Below the pieces are notes generated by a model that did no database searches, had not been told where the DNA came from, and was given only the letters and a program-made list of their open reading frames with translations. This document shows positions 1 through 12,561 of a stretch of DNA of 64,000 bases, piece by piece. Source of the stretch: Pholis gunnellus. Its lineage: Eukaryota; Chordata; Actinopteri; Perciformes; Pholidae. Each line of letters opens with the position of its first letter. Positions within the stretch are counted from its first letter, which is position 1. The stretch spans positions 3,657,001-3,721,000 of the forward strand of contig OU342819.1 of assembly GCA_910591455.2 (NCBI GenBank), written 5' to 3'. The translations under genes were made by a program, and so were the position numbers.

Positions 1-302
1 CTGGGCTGGCTGTCTGCCAGAAGATCAACTTCCAGACACACACTGTGCCCCATGTTAGAAGTCTTTTTAGCCCATTCCTTTTCATCTTCTGACAGAAAAC
101 ACCAACATTCCTCTAATATTCCCAGGGGGACACTGTGAACGAGCGACAGAAAGTTAAACTGGGACTTTAGTAAATAATGTGTTTATTTTGGGCTTAGCTA
201 TGATACTTCAAACTTAGCTTTGATATTTCTATTTAATGCATCTTCCTAAAGAATATTAAGATTATGTACATTTTAAAACATGTCTCCCCTTTCCCTCTTT
301 AC
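1..302. other. MACF1 intron sequence downstream of the proximal first exon
   Basis: This stretch follows the splice donor of the proximal MACF1 first exon on the minus strand and runs to the window edge. It is AT-rich and I see no coding exon, RNA gene or clear mobile element in it. The donor reads GTAAAG immediately after the exon. The common actin-binding-domain exons of MACF1 must lie beyond position 1. Confidence 0.6.
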
Positions 303-396
303 CTTTATATCTCTCCAGCACATCCTCGTACGCCTGGGCGAATTCCTTCTCCTGCGAATGGTTTGCCGGCAGTAGTCCCGGAATGAACCCGGCCAT
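303..396 (-). CDS. MACF1: MACF1 alternative first coding exon (proximal, short N-terminus), partial gene
   Basis: MACF1 is a giant spectraplakin that crosslinks actin and microtubules. This exon encodes an alternative N-terminus of 31 residues, beginning MAGFIPGLLPANHSQ and ending YEDVLERYK, plus the first base of the next codon. The ending is like the equivalent alternative N-terminus of the paralogue dystonin as I recall it (MAGY..., QAYEDVLERYK, then DERDKVQKK). The start codon sits in a near-ideal context (GCCACCATGG), and the donor after the exon reads G|GTAAAG. The exon ends in phase 1, exactly as the upstream alternative exon near 12.6 kb does, so both can splice to the same downstream exon starting the DERDxVQKK segment and the calponin-homology domains, which lie outside the window. 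The open frame is short and easily missed. Dystonin itself is an alternative, but the neighbouring MACF1-type exon argues against it. Confidence 0.82.
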
Positions 397-1330
397 GGTG
401 GCTCTGCAAGCCGGCTAGGGAGTGGAGAGGGGTCGGCCTGCAGACTACCGCAGTGACCCGGCCCGCTCTGCTGCGCCTCGAGCCCCCAGCCCCGGCTCCT
501 TCCTCTCCTCGGCGTCCAATTCAACACCACCTTGCGTGAAACTAATGAATTCGATGCATTGACGCACACTAAACGCCTTGTAGCTCACTTCCAAGCAGGG
601 TTAAATAATCCTTGGGGGATACTTCAGAGAATAAAAAAGGACAACAAAAGCCTGGAGTGAGCGCGTTTTTTGTTTAAATGTATAACATTAAAGGTGCGAG
701 TGTCTGTTTGAATAAAGGTTACATAAACGCTATATATCCATTACCGCGGTGTGTGTGTGTGTGTGTGCGGAGACACACAGTGGCATCACTCGGTGTGTCG
801 TCTCCGACCAGTCCCTCCTTTAATATCGGCTTCCACCCGGCGACTGCTGCTTTTTGTGCCTCCTGTGTGTGTATGAGGGAGTAAATCCAACACACCCCAG
901 CTGAGTGCCCGTAGAAGGGGGGCAGTGTGTCCGTTTCCTTCCGAAAAATCGGCGGACCTCCAGGCGAAACCGTATCCGGGCTCCTCCGGCTTCCTATCCC
1001 GGGCTGTGTCGGCGTCCTGTGGATCCGAGGCGAGCCGCCTTAGCTCCCAGCATGCTTCCCAGCCGTAATGGCCGCTTCAATCCAAGGCTTTGCGGTCTCT
1101 GCCTCCGTGTGAATGTGTATGTGTACGTTTCTCCCTCTCTCTCCCTCTTCTGCTCAGGTTTCTCGGGTTTTCCTGCAGTGGCTGTCTTCCATCCCTCTCT
1201 ACCGGCCACGCCAGGAACCTCCGCCACAGGAATTTCAAGAGCCGGTGAGGACGAACGGCTCGTTTATGGCTGCCGGGTGGAAAATGGAGCTGGAGCGCCC
1301 CCAGATGGTGGGCACTGCTCGGTGACAGAA
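397..1330 (-). promoter_or_regulatory. CpG-rich 5' region/promoter of the proximal MACF1 first exon
   Basis: Directly upstream, on the minus strand, of the short MACF1 N-terminal exon is a stretch richer in CG dinucleotides than the flanking AT-rich DNA, notably at 400-560 and 900-1300. No convincing splice acceptor is seen next to the ATG, so transcription probably starts within this block and the exon is a true first exon. A short GT tract lies at about 750-768. The transcription start cannot be placed from sequence alone. Open frames crossing this block have no recognisable protein similarity. Confidence 0.5.
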
Positions 1331-2879
1331 ACTACTAAAACCCTGGGCAGGCCACAAAAAAACAACTACTAATAGAAGTATATCATTCAATTATACTGTG
1401 TCATATATATACAACTAATTCACACCCGTAATGAGTCGTATTATTACTGACATTATCAAGAACAGTTACATTCTCACGTTACGTTACACCTCCGGAAATG
1501 GCCGTTGGAGTCCTGCTCTAACCTCGAAAGGTGGAAATCCATCAATCCTCCGGTTAAAAAGTGAGCAAAGAAGACGGTGTTTGTATTTGGCCTCTTAAAT
1601 TATTTATTATAGTTTTAATTTCAATTATTGTATGAGCTATTTGTCAGAGAGGCAGGTGTAGAGAGACTTGAGGAACTATGGGGAATCCAATATGGCCGAT
1701 GTAGTTAACGGCTGCAAAGAGATTTTTTTTAAATATAATTTGTGGCGGCTGTGACAATATTACTGATCTATTAAGCCTAGCACATTACATTTCTACACCG
1801 GTGATAACTTACAACAACACGAACTAAATAAACAATATCTGATCTGTAAGTGCAAATCTAACAGTGCATCTCATATAATACTAGGCAGAATATGAACAGA
1901 GGTCTTTCACAACTTGGAACATTGTGTCTGTGTGTAAGGGAAGCTTTAGTCGTGGATGACTGAGCTGAATGAATGGAGCGCAGTGCCATCTAAAGGCTAA
2001 CTGCATCTACATTACAGAGAACTCAAATCCAAGTGCAAGCCGTGTTAACGGGCCAGTAAACCCACAGCTGCTGAAACTGGATTTAGCATTCTCTGATCCA
2101 AAAATAAGAAATGCAGACTCAATCTCAGCCAAAACCAAATCAGGGAACACAGATAGATAGTAGGCAATGTGTTTAATTTGCTAAATTAAGTCAATTTAAA
2201 AGAATAAACCTCCTGCCGCAAGTCATGTGAGCCCGGTCCTGCTGGGTGAAACAGCCATACGTGGATAATCTCAGCATGCATCATCCTGAGGTCAAAGCCC
2301 ATGAATCAGACTCCTGATGTGGTCTGCAGATTATGTCATTTAATCCCATATAGAGACACATAAAGATGACCTTAAAGTGAAGCACAATGTCAGGCACATG
2401 CAGCTTCTAGCATTATAGCACTGTATAGTCAGTCGCTGGAGAACAGAGTCTACAGGAGGAAGAGCAGGAGACGAGGGTTGAGGCAGATGTGTATTACTGC
2501 GATTAAAACTTTGTTGTAAAAAATCCAATATTTTGAATCTTTGTCTGTAAAAAAAAAATAGAAAAACTTCAGAGCGTATTCTGTACCCTACAGGTAAAAC
2601 AGGAAACAATAGGATTATGGGAAATGTGGTTTACATTTATAGACATCAAATATAAGTCTTACATTCCTCCAGTCATTAAGCAAGCAGTCTCACGTGTTTA
2701 CCATTAATTAAGCGTCCAAGGCTGCATGATTAGGAACAGCATGCAGGTATTCATTTCCTCTCTGGCTTTCACTATTTTTTAGATGTCGCCTTTGTGTCAC
2801 CTCAACCTGACTCACCCTTCATTAGTGGACTCACAAGTCACATTAGCCACAGTGGAAGTACAAGCAGACACCTCGGGCG

Positions 2880-2883
<4 letters not shown>

Positions 2884-2932
<49 letters not shown>
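2884..2932. repeat. (CA)n microsatellite
   Basis: Perfect dinucleotide run of about 49 bp inside the MACF1 inter-exon intron. Open frames over it are artefacts of the repeat. Confidence 0.97.
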
Positions 2933-2934
<2 letters not shown>

Positions 2935-4539
2935 ACATGTCATGCAAACAAGAGAGAGGTCCTGATAACATTTCATCTGCAGAACATCAGAAAAACATAT
3001 TTCACCCGACATGGCCAAGCATCATAAGAATACAGTCAAAGCTGATTTTATTTAAAACATTTTTTATCAGCTAACTAATGAGAAACAAAGCAGGTGGCCT
3101 CGACATACAGAACACACAAGGGTCCCTCTGGAAGAAGCACACAACCTTTATATCCCCGCCTAGTGGGGGAAGATGGGAATTACAGTAAACTGAGTGACTT
3201 AAAAACCTTTCTTTTTGTTTATGTTCTTCCATTTCTATGTTGTCTTTTCATTTTTTAATCACCTCACAATGTGTGTAATGCTAAATTAAATAATAATAAA
3301 AGTGCTGCTGTTATAAATAAAGAATGCTGACTGTGAATCATCTCTCGCCTCGATCTGTCACTCACACTGTTGTCTTTCTGCAGTGTGTGTCCTCCTGTCT
3401 GTGAACACACACGCCTGCATATGAGTGTGTGTCGGTGCTGTCGTGCAGAGTCCAGCTGCACAGTGAAAGTGCTTCGAGAGCCAAAAGGACACACAGTCCT
3501 GAACACATCAGCATGACCAACGCCTCAGCAGCAGAGCTCCACTGACCTCAGCTATAAAACCAGAAAACTCCCCAAAACATCAGTCACATATCAAATATAA
3601 TCACATTTATGACCCCTCCTGTTGCTCGACGTTGTTGTGGAGCGCCGGGGCATCTACGAAAAACGCCTGAAACATCAAACAATGTGATCTGATTATGCAC
3701 GCCTGCATTTTTGTTTGAATTACAGCCTAATAAAGCAGCTCAGTGCCCTAAATAACCAGGAATGAGCAAGTGATTGAATGGAATGATTGTAAAATGTTGT
3801 GTGACTCGGATTAGTGTGTTATTTGGCTGCAAACATTTGAGATAAGATTCTTAGTAAAGTCGGACCTAGAACGCAGATAATCAATGTGACTGCAAATCCA
3901 TTCAAATTAATATGTGAACAAAGTCAGTGGTGTTTCGAAGGAACGCAGTAAGTCTGGTATGTGTAGGCTACTACATCATAGTGTACATCTGTAACCTGGA
4001 ACACAGGTATCTTATTTGGATAAATAGCGGATCAGTATTTTTGATCTACTTTGGTTTATCTTTGAATCTATGAAGTGATTTGGATTATATCTACTCACAA
4101 AAACGCCCCATGTGATAATAAACCATGTGATTTCAAAGCCCTCACTTGGACATGCCACACTTTTTAAAGAATTGTCCCTTTTAATCCCTAAGCCTATTTT
4201 TAGGCCTCTGCTCGGAAAATTGCATACCCATACTAAAGAGAGTGTAGATCTCTAACTACAAGGTCTATTTGAATAATGTTGACGTTATAATAACAGAAAC
4301 ACTTGTGAGATTTGTTCAGATGTGTAAAATCAGTGTATATGTTACTGGTTAATACTAAATGAAGATGGCACACAGCTCAAATTGAAAATGTTCAGGTTCG
4401 CCTGAAAAAAAAGCACTTTTATTGTTTTTTTTGTCTTTGAAATAATGCAGCAGTAAGCCTAAATCATAGCACAACATGTCAGTAGTCTCAGGCTTTGATA
4501 AAGTGAAGCAGGCCAAAATTATAGAGGTACGGAGGTACG

Positions 4540-5570
4540 GAGAGGTCGGCCCAATTTGTCATTGTGGAACCAGCTGTTCCAGCTGTGCCATTCTAATTTG
4601 ATATACTATATAACTATATATTTCACTTGTTTTATGACTAATAGTGTTCAATCTTTCCAAATACAGCAGTTTGGCATCATTTTGAGCCATTTTGATCTCT
4701 CAGGGCCTGATTTAAGTCTCCTCCAGAGATTTTTCCGTCTCTCTCAGTGTGTGTATTGGCGCTTTCAAAAGCCTATGATTGGACAATTTCAGGCTATGAC
4801 ACCACGGTGGATGCGGAAGTGACTCAGGATTGCGATGGGAGTAACCTGGAGTTGATTGACAGAATCCTAAGCCACTACAAATCCAAAATTCGCCGCGCCA
4901 CCTCGAGCGTAAGATCGATTCGTCGAAAAGTAGAAATCACAACCCCTTCGTCCAGCAAGGTAGGTTGACCACCATTTTTTCATGGAAAACTTTAGAAACA
5001 CATTAGGACAGACGGCAGGCACATGGCTGCACGTATTTCTACAGGGATTTTGTCCGGTTTTCTCCGGTTTCTTCACGAAAATCAGCTCACGGTGAGAAGC
5101 GATATGATTGTTTGCGATGGTTTGTTGGCTGTATGGTTATAATGGTTTCACTGAGAGAAATTCTGAAGATATCTCCGGATTGTGTGTCAAATCCTCTTGC
5201 TCTCAGATGTATCGGTTAGTCATGATAGCCGTTAGATTTGTGATGATATCTGGTAGTGGAGTGCAAAGCTCGCCGCAGCTTGCTGAAAATACGTGGTAAT
5301 ATGGTACAACTTGTAGTTGATTATATTAGTTTGTGTATAATTGTGTTTGGAGTTAGTAAAATGGCTTTTGGGGTATTTTTTCCCAGAATCCCTTTGTTAA
5401 CTGGGTATATAACGTGTGTAAAATTAATTATATTCGTTTCTGAAAAGTGCATTTTATGACGCTCTCTTCGCTAAACTCTCTCGCTGGTAACCCAAATAGG
5501 GCTCGTTCGGAATCAAAAAGTTTCTTTGATCAAAATGTTACATTTTTATCTAAAAATAAATTTTTCATAA
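4540..5570. other. Unassigned block, possible old mobile element
   Basis: Its composition differs from the AT-rich surroundings, with CpGs at 4800-4930 and several short open frames on both strands. No domain is recognisable in any frame. It may be a decayed interspersed repeat, and inverted ends could not be identified by eye. A donor-like AAG|GTAGGT occurs on the plus strand at about 4961, but with no supporting coding signal I do not call an exon. The following stretch (5600-5880) also looks like dispersed repeat. Confidence 0.25.
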
Positions 5571-6561
5571 ATGTTGCTGTACCGTGAAAGCATAAAGAGA
5601 AGTTGCCACTTTACATCTGCATGTTTAAAGGAGCAGCATACAGGATTGAGAGCATCTATTGCCTCAACACGGCTCTCAACGTGGCGACGGCTGAGCGAGC
5701 GGCTCGCAGCTAAAGGTGCTAACACGGCGTGCGCTACGCTTCCGCAACGACGCCGTCATCTGTTTCCGCTGTATGAGCGCGGTACAGAGCAGCAGCTGTG
5801 CCATTATTTTTTTTAAAAACGGAGATACTCGGATTACCTCACATATTATACATCGCACCTTCAAACTTTACATCTTAAAGGGGCATTCCACATATTCCTC
5901 CATGTATTTAGAAGTCACATGGAGTGAAACGCAGCTCGAGAAATCTCTGAAGGAGCCTCGTTATGTCTGAGAGAAATGACTCCAGTGACATCACTTGGGT
6001 ACCTGGGGTTGGAGGCCAGACATGAAAGGTCCCACAACTGAGAGGATACTTAATCATGGGAGGTGGAGGACCCAGTGTGTTTGGAGATTGACCCACACTG
6101 GGGACTAAAAATCAGCATATGTCAGCCTCAGCTGTTCCAATTTCAATCGCTCTTTTTCCAAATTTGCATCTCAAAAGTTCCCAAACTTTAAGGAAGTACA
6201 ACAATAAATCAGCATGTGTCAAAGACATGACACTTCTTTGTACGTATTAAAAGCATTAAGCTTTGCTGTATGTCCCAATAAAATATTAAACATAACTGAC
6301 TTGAACACTTGTTGCTTTAACAACACACCTCTCTTTGTCCAACTTTGTCTTCTTCTCGCTCTCTTTAATCTCCCCTCCAGGTCTCTTGTGTCTCTCCCTC
6401 AACCTTTCTCTGCTTTTCTTTCAAGGCCTCTCATTCTGTCTTCCTCTTTTTTGCCTTTAAGTATAAATCTTTTTTTCTTTCAGTTGAAATCCCTCAGTCC
6501 ATTTCTCTTTTCCAGTCTGGATCGCTCTTAAGTTTTCAGTGACTCTGTTATTCAATCTTTC

Positions 6562-6564
<3 letters not shown>

Positions 6565-6616
<52 letters not shown>
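6565..6616. repeat. (CT)n microsatellite within a pyrimidine-rich tract
   Basis: Perfect CT dinucleotide run of about 52 bp inside a longer C/T-rich stretch (about 6340-6900). On the MACF1 sense strand this is a purine (GA)n tract. Confidence 0.96.
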
Positions 6617-6620
<4 letters not shown>

Positions 6621-7146
6621 GGTCGACGACCTCCCTCACCCCACGTCAACAGTTAAAAATCATAATTTCTTTGAACTTTGCCCTCTTTTTCCTCCACTCC
6701 CTCCATCTCCCCATTAACCCCCTCCCTCTTTCTCCAACTCCATTCCTTTCCTCTCTTCATTGCCCTTTTTACTCAATCATTCACTCCTCTCTCTCTCTCT
6801 CTCTTTTCATTAACAAACTCCCTCCTCTTTTCTTCCCCTCCAAATTAAAATTCGGACTCTCTCTTTCACTATTTGTTTTGCCCTGCCTTTATATTCAGTG
6901 TCAGTCTCTCTAACCCCCGTCGCCATTGCTTCTCCTCGCCTTTTATAACCATGGAAACAGAGGAGACCACATCGCCATGGCAACAGGGGGAACAGGCTGG
7001 GCTTTAAGCCGAGGCTTCCTCTCAGGCGCCTGCATGGAAAGGAATGTGGAAGCAACAGCAGCAGGCGGGGCGGTGGACGACTAAGTTACATGCAGGCACA
7101 GTCTGGGGTCCTGATGCTCACGTGGATAAATCATCACTGCTGCAGT

Positions 7147-7148
<2 letters not shown>

Positions 7149-7204
<56 letters not shown>
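7149..7204. repeat. (CA)n microsatellite
   Basis: Perfect CA run of about 56 bp followed by interrupted CACAGA units, within the MACF1 inter-exon intron. Confidence 0.96.
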
Positions 7205-7209
<5 letters not shown>

Positions 7210-8844
7210 ACAGACACGCTGCTTCACACACACTTTGTCTGTGTCATCTCCAGTTTGGTTCTTGTTTTGCTGTAAAAAGGATTATTAAAATATCCTCTCA
7301 GCCGATTTAATATCTACATTTTTGTTCTAAATCTTTAAGTTTTACCACTCCTTCTAAGATAAAACTAACATACATACATATTAAATCATACAAGTCTAAA
7401 ACACTTAACAGATGTCTTAATGAGTGTGTCTTTGCTACTGTATATTTCCAAGTTCAAGTTTTTTAATCTAATAATCTGAGCGATCAATTTAAATCAAAGA
7501 TAGTGGATTTAGTTTATGTTTTAATATAAAAATAATTTAAACCAACGCCTTTTTGGCTTTCCAATTCCACATGAATGCGCTGAAAAGTCGGGCAACCACA
7601 GCTTTCCACGAGCACTTAAACGCAACATACATTTGTGGATCGGAGGCTGTGAAAAGCAACCCTGCCTCCTTCTAAATAACGTTCCACAACAAGACTGCAG
7701 TATTAGACATGTGGTTAATGTCGTAAATTGAAACAAAACAAACTACTTGGTTATATTTAGCATACGTAACTACTTAATAGCTTTAGTGAAACATCGTGGT
7801 TTGGCTTTATGAGTGTGTGTTGTTATGTTATTTAAGTTAGGTACATTAGAAAAGCGCTGGCTTTTGGTTTCACACGGGACACAAACAGCGGTCTCCTGGG
7901 TGAAAATCCTGTGTTAGGAATATATATGCAAACACGGATGATAATTCAAGCTGGGTTGTGGGTTTGTCAAATTGTTACATTTCTTGATAATAATCATGTT
8001 CATACATAAAATGTATATTTCTTATATGCCTGGAGCTCACTCTCACTTTAATTTGTAATTCAAGTCAGTAAATCCCCAAACTCTCATTCACATCAACAGT
8101 ACCACCGGCAGCTGTTGGGAGGTTTCATTGACATTCATGCTCAGCAGGCAGGCAGAGCCAGTCCAGAGAGGCTGAACAACAGAGTCCAGTCAGGACAGCA
8201 GTGTCTCTCTTTATTCTCTCCAGAGGGAATTCTAAACTCATCTGTTCACAAAGCACTCTCTCTTTCCATTACTTCTACCTCAACTTCATTCTGTCCTGTA
8301 GGAAAAAGCAACTCTTCCTTTCTCTTAAATTTATTTCAGTACTTTTTAGAACACAATTAATGATCCAGGCAGGAAATAAAATACATGTGACACATATTGA
8401 TGTCTTTTTACTACTGCAGCACTCATTCTAAATGTTGTAAGAGGACTGTAAGCCATGCAGCGTATTGGTACAAGCAGCCTAATGTATTTGTTTTACCACA
8501 TTCCGGCCTCTGCCTGAATGGAAATTGAGGTCAATGTAAACACATAGCCCATATTATGTAAAATGTAATATCATCACAATAGAGTTCGTGCCTGAGTGAA
8601 CTCTGGACACGCCTGGGAAATTCTGGCTGCCGGTTGAATCACTCTGGGAGCTCACAGAGCAAACATGGAAGCACCACTGTAACAAAGAGACGGCCGATTT
8701 GTTTTGGTGGTTTAATGCCTAAACAGATGAAGAGGATTCATCAATTAGGGAATTTACATTTTAAAGGGAGGCACAACATAGCAATTCATGTACTCTACCA
8801 ACCTCATGTTTCAGAGCTCAAATCAGACAATCTCAAGCCCATCA

Positions 8845-9150
8845 CTCTTTTAAAAGAACACTTTGTGAAATATGTTCATTCTTGGAAAGCGTTAGTTGGG
8901 ATACCGCTCTCTTATCTGTCAGCTAAATACAAAGCAGGAACCAGCAGCTGGTTAGCTTAGCTTAGCATAAAGACTGGAAACAAGGGGAAAGAGCTAGCCA
9001 AGCCAAAAGTAGAAACTCACTGTTCACATAGCCTTCCCTATAACCACAACTGATCACTTTTACACTTTGGATTCTGTCCAAATGGAGCAAAGATGATATA
9101 GTCCCGCCCCCCTTTGTTGCTCGTTCAGACAAGCTAGACAAAAAGAAACA
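8845..9150. repeat. Dispersed teleost repeat copy (GCTTAGCTTAGCATAAAGAC family)
   Basis: Contains the segment TTAGCTTAGCATAAAGACTG followed by GGAAACAAGGGGAAAGAGCTAGCC. A related segment, with the same TTAGCTTAGCATAA core, occurs at 39800-40150, and a piece of the upstream half (CACTTTGGCAAATAC, then GAGAGTTAGAAGATCGACACC) occurs near 41338-41392. The recurrence within the window is direct evidence of an interspersed family. I recall it as common in percomorph fishes but cannot assign its class. Confidence 0.6.
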
Positions 9151-9613
9151 CGGCGACACCGGCTCCGTTTAGCCAGGTGCTGAAGTGTGTAGTAGAAGAA
9201 GATCAATAGTGGCCCACATCTCATTTTTAGCTTCAGATCTAGTTTTCATGTCTATTTTTGGGAAGACATGCGTCATAATGAGACGTAGTATTAGTATCGA
9301 ATATTCAGCATTGGCTCTACAAATCAGCATCTTTTCGAGAGATGGTTTCACACAGCAGAGCATTGGCAGTGTGTAAACACCTGGGCGGTCTGTGGCGGCG
9401 CCAACTTCGGCTCGGCCCGCTACCTGCTGCCACCACGGCCCGATGGTCTCCACACCAACAAGTCTGACTCGCTGACTCAGCCCAAAGCTGCTGCCAGGAA
9501 ACCTCCCTGTCTAACTGTCTCTTTTGATAATTTCAGATACTCTTTTTAATATGTTTTATTTTGTTCCCTTCCCTTTCAGAATTGTTATGCTTTAATTTCC
9601 TCTCTCTCTCTCA

Positions 9614-9615
<2 letters not shown>

Positions 9616-9663
<48 letters not shown>
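9616..9663. repeat. (CA)n microsatellite
   Basis: Perfect CA run of about 48 bp following a short CT tract. Confidence 0.96.
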
Positions 9664-9666
<3 letters not shown>

Positions 9667-11548
9667 CAAGCTGCAGCACATCTGTGAATTTCCACTACAC
9701 GTCACATGTCCAACAGACATAGAAAAGAGGAAAAGTTGAGCGTTGATTAAAAACATTTCATATGAGATAATTCATATTTACCGCCTCACATCTGCCTGCG
9801 TGACAGAAAACTATATATATATATATATATATCCTTCAAAAAAGGTAAAACTGAACATTTTATTGGTTTAAAAAGACGTTTCTTTCTTCATCTTGTCTGC
9901 TTAGAAAGATCAACGCGATGAAAAAAAGAAGACCACAGGACATGAAAGTGACGATGCCAACCGTCTTTAACCAGCGTGATAACTGATAACAGCGTGAGAT
10001 CTGCTTGTAATTAGCCTTTCATATGTAAACACCAAAGAGCCATCACGTGTTGTTGTCGGAAAAAAATAATTTGAGGGCGACTAAAGTTGGTTTGCAGCTA
10101 TCTTCAGCATTTCTCACTATCTCATATTGCGTGTGGAATTGATCCGTTCATTTCAGCTGCACATCAGACTGTTGTCATTGCTATCATTAAGAAATCCTGG
10201 AAGAAGTTGCAGCAGTGAGTGACTTCAATTTAAGGGTAATTACATTATATTTTGGGTAACATTACAAGGTTGCTTTTGAGCTTTTTGTTTGCTCTCCTCT
10301 GTAAGTGCACAGCTTGGTTTTCACATTACAGCATGTATAACTTTCACTGTTTTTATAACCACAAGCTGCCCTTTTAGCGCCTTCTTTTTGATCTATTTCT
10401 ATACCACTTTCAAACTGGGTGCATGTGTAAAAGTGTGTGCATGTGACACAGTCCCAGAAATACACACACATACTTTAACATCCAACACTTAAACATCTTC
10501 TCAGTTTAGCACACACTGTCTTTTTCTTTCTTGCATCAACATGTAACGTCTGCTTTGGCTCATTTCACTCTCACTCAGCATGGAACACTAAACTTATCAC
10601 ATCCCGACAGAAACACACGTTTTCTTGATGCTAAAAGAAAAAACACCACATCACACCACTTCTTCGCACGAACATTCTGCTGTGGAAATTGTAACAAAGT
10701 CAAATTAAATACTTTTAAAAATGAAGTCCAGTAGCTGCAGCCTCTCCAAACATTTGCAGACACATTTAGGAAAGTCGAGACTCGGTTCAAAGCTCGTCTT
10801 AAACCACGTAGCTGATTGTAAAGTCAGATCATTCACAAACACCACACAGGCTTCTCTCGTAAACCCAAACGGAAGCTTACAGACTCTAAAACATCGACGC
10901 TGGAGGTCTGGAAGCGTCTTCTAACTGGGAATGTTTCCAGTGCAGGAAATACATCTTTTCTTCACATTATGTGCTATAAGAGCATTAACATACACAGACA
11001 AACATGATACACACACACAGATGTCACATCCACCCCTTCACCCTGACCTACATGCTGTTTCCATGTCTATAAAGTAGGCTTTTACTGTCATCGCCTCCCT
11101 ACTCCAACAACACAACCCCCATCACCTCCCATGCTACTGGCATCCACAATGTTAGTGGAACTATAGCAGCGCTGCCAGTTTATAACCGTTCATTTCTCAC
11201 ATAAAACAGCTGAAAAGGGATGTCAGCACAGGACGGATGTATGATATTGAATTGTTTGCCATTATGTGATCATTTCCATGCTGATACCAACATGTTCTGC
11301 ATGTAGTCTAGTCCAGACTAAACAATATAGTTTTAGGTGATTATTGCCCTTCATTGTTATACTGGGCATAATGTAGGTGTTTGACTGCATCTGGGCCCAT
11401 AACATTTAACATTTTAAATCTGAAAAATAAAAATAATAAATCTTAAAACATTTAAAAAATATTAATATTAATACAATTTAAATTTAAAATATAAATCTTT
11501 GTCTCTAAATGTAGCAGTTGTACCCTCGTGGTTGAATACACTTATAAT

Positions 11549-11582
11549 TGTAAGACACTTTGCATAAAAGCTGGATAAATAA
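11549..11582. repeat. Fragment of a dispersed repeat (TTGTAAGnCnCTTTGnATAAAAGC motif)
   Basis: The segment reads TTGTAAGACACTTTGCATAA and continues AAGCTGGATAAAT. It resembles the widespread fish motif TTGTAAGTCGCTTTGGATAA, AAGCGTCTGCTAAAT as I recall it. A second relative lies near 56236. The element class is not determined. Confidence 0.45.
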
Positions 11583-12561
11583 TATAATGTTAATGTATAT
11601 GTACTCTTCCATCGACCATAGGCTGCTCTTCGACAGAGTCACAGCTAAATGTTGGCATCCATCCACTACCATAGATACCATAGTGATAAATGCCTCAATA
11701 AGGAAATTATCAGCACAATCATGAAATGCTGTGAGTGGAAAAAAATAGCACTGCTGGTAAGAGGTGCAGCACTAAGCCCACTTTTACATCATTCGCCTCA
11801 ATTATCGAGCCGGAAGCTTCCCCTCCACTGAGGAGAAGCTGTCAGGCTGCTGCCAGTGTGCCATTACACGAGCAGGGGAACCCTGGCTGCTCCCGAGAAC
11901 TGAGTAACCTACATTTCTCCTCCATCTTCTGTTCCAGCGAGCAAGAGAGGAGGAAAGACTCAAGAGACAGCGGGAGGACAGTCGTCCATCTGGCTGGACA
12001 ACAGTACAGAGGAGTCAGGAAAGCGTCTTCCCTGAATCCTCTAGCAGTGATGAGTGTTACAAGAGAACACTTTTAATAGCATGCTGTACACGCTTTTATC
12101 CAAAGTATAAATATGAGAGACCACCACCAGATTTTCCCCCATCTCTGTGACATTTACCGACCGTGGATGTAAGTATAGGCCTTTAATCAAAGCCAGGAGG
12201 AAGCCCCGCGATCAAACGTGAGAAGCCAAGAAAATGTCAGCATTCAAATGAGAATGAAGTAGAGACGCCCTGTATGCTATATGGCTCGATACAAGATGAA
12301 ACGATTTTACAGACATTTAATGTTAAAAAGACAGTTCAGTGTCGTAGTTTTCGTACTTTTGAGCCGCAATTCTGTTACCTCGCCACTAGCACAGGTACCA
12401 TCAGTTTTCAGGTCAGGTTTTAGTTTCAATTCAGGGATGCATAGCCTCTGTTTTCCACTGCACACTCTCACAGCAGCCCCACTCAACAGATGCGGGCCCC
12501 GGTGCCTTGCTCAAAGGCACGCCAAACTGCATCGCCAGTGCAAGATGTTTTTTCCCCTTAC

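Larger units (their letters stand above)
1331..12561. other. Intron between the two alternative MACF1 first exons
   Basis: About 11 kb of non-coding DNA relative to MACF1, mostly AT-rich. It holds CA/CT microsatellites (2.9, 6.6, 7.15 and 9.6 kb), a TA run near 9812-9831, a repeat copy near 8.85-9.15 kb, and an unassigned block at 4.5-5.6 kb. A GC-richer patch at 9385-9460 is short and has no recognisable exon. An AT-rich stretch at 11400-11500 precedes a repeat-tail fragment near 11549. I see no further coding exon that I can support. Confidence 0.6.

Noticed and set aside
905..1372. 155-residue plus-strand frame in the CpG-rich region near the proximal MACF1 exon
   Set aside because: The GC-rich stretch gives open frames on both strands. 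There is no recognisable domain or splice structure.
2794..3027. Open frames made of His-Thr or Cys-Val repeats over CA/GT tracts (also near 7.1, 14.4, 21.5, 46.5, 51, 52, 55 and 59.8 kb)
   Set aside because: They are translations of dinucleotide repeats with no start context, splice support or domain.
9370..9500. Short GC-rich exon or processed pseudogene in the MACF1 intron
   Set aside because: A plus-strand frame reads for about 40 codons but lacks splice signals, known similarity and conserved start. It may be part of a repeat.
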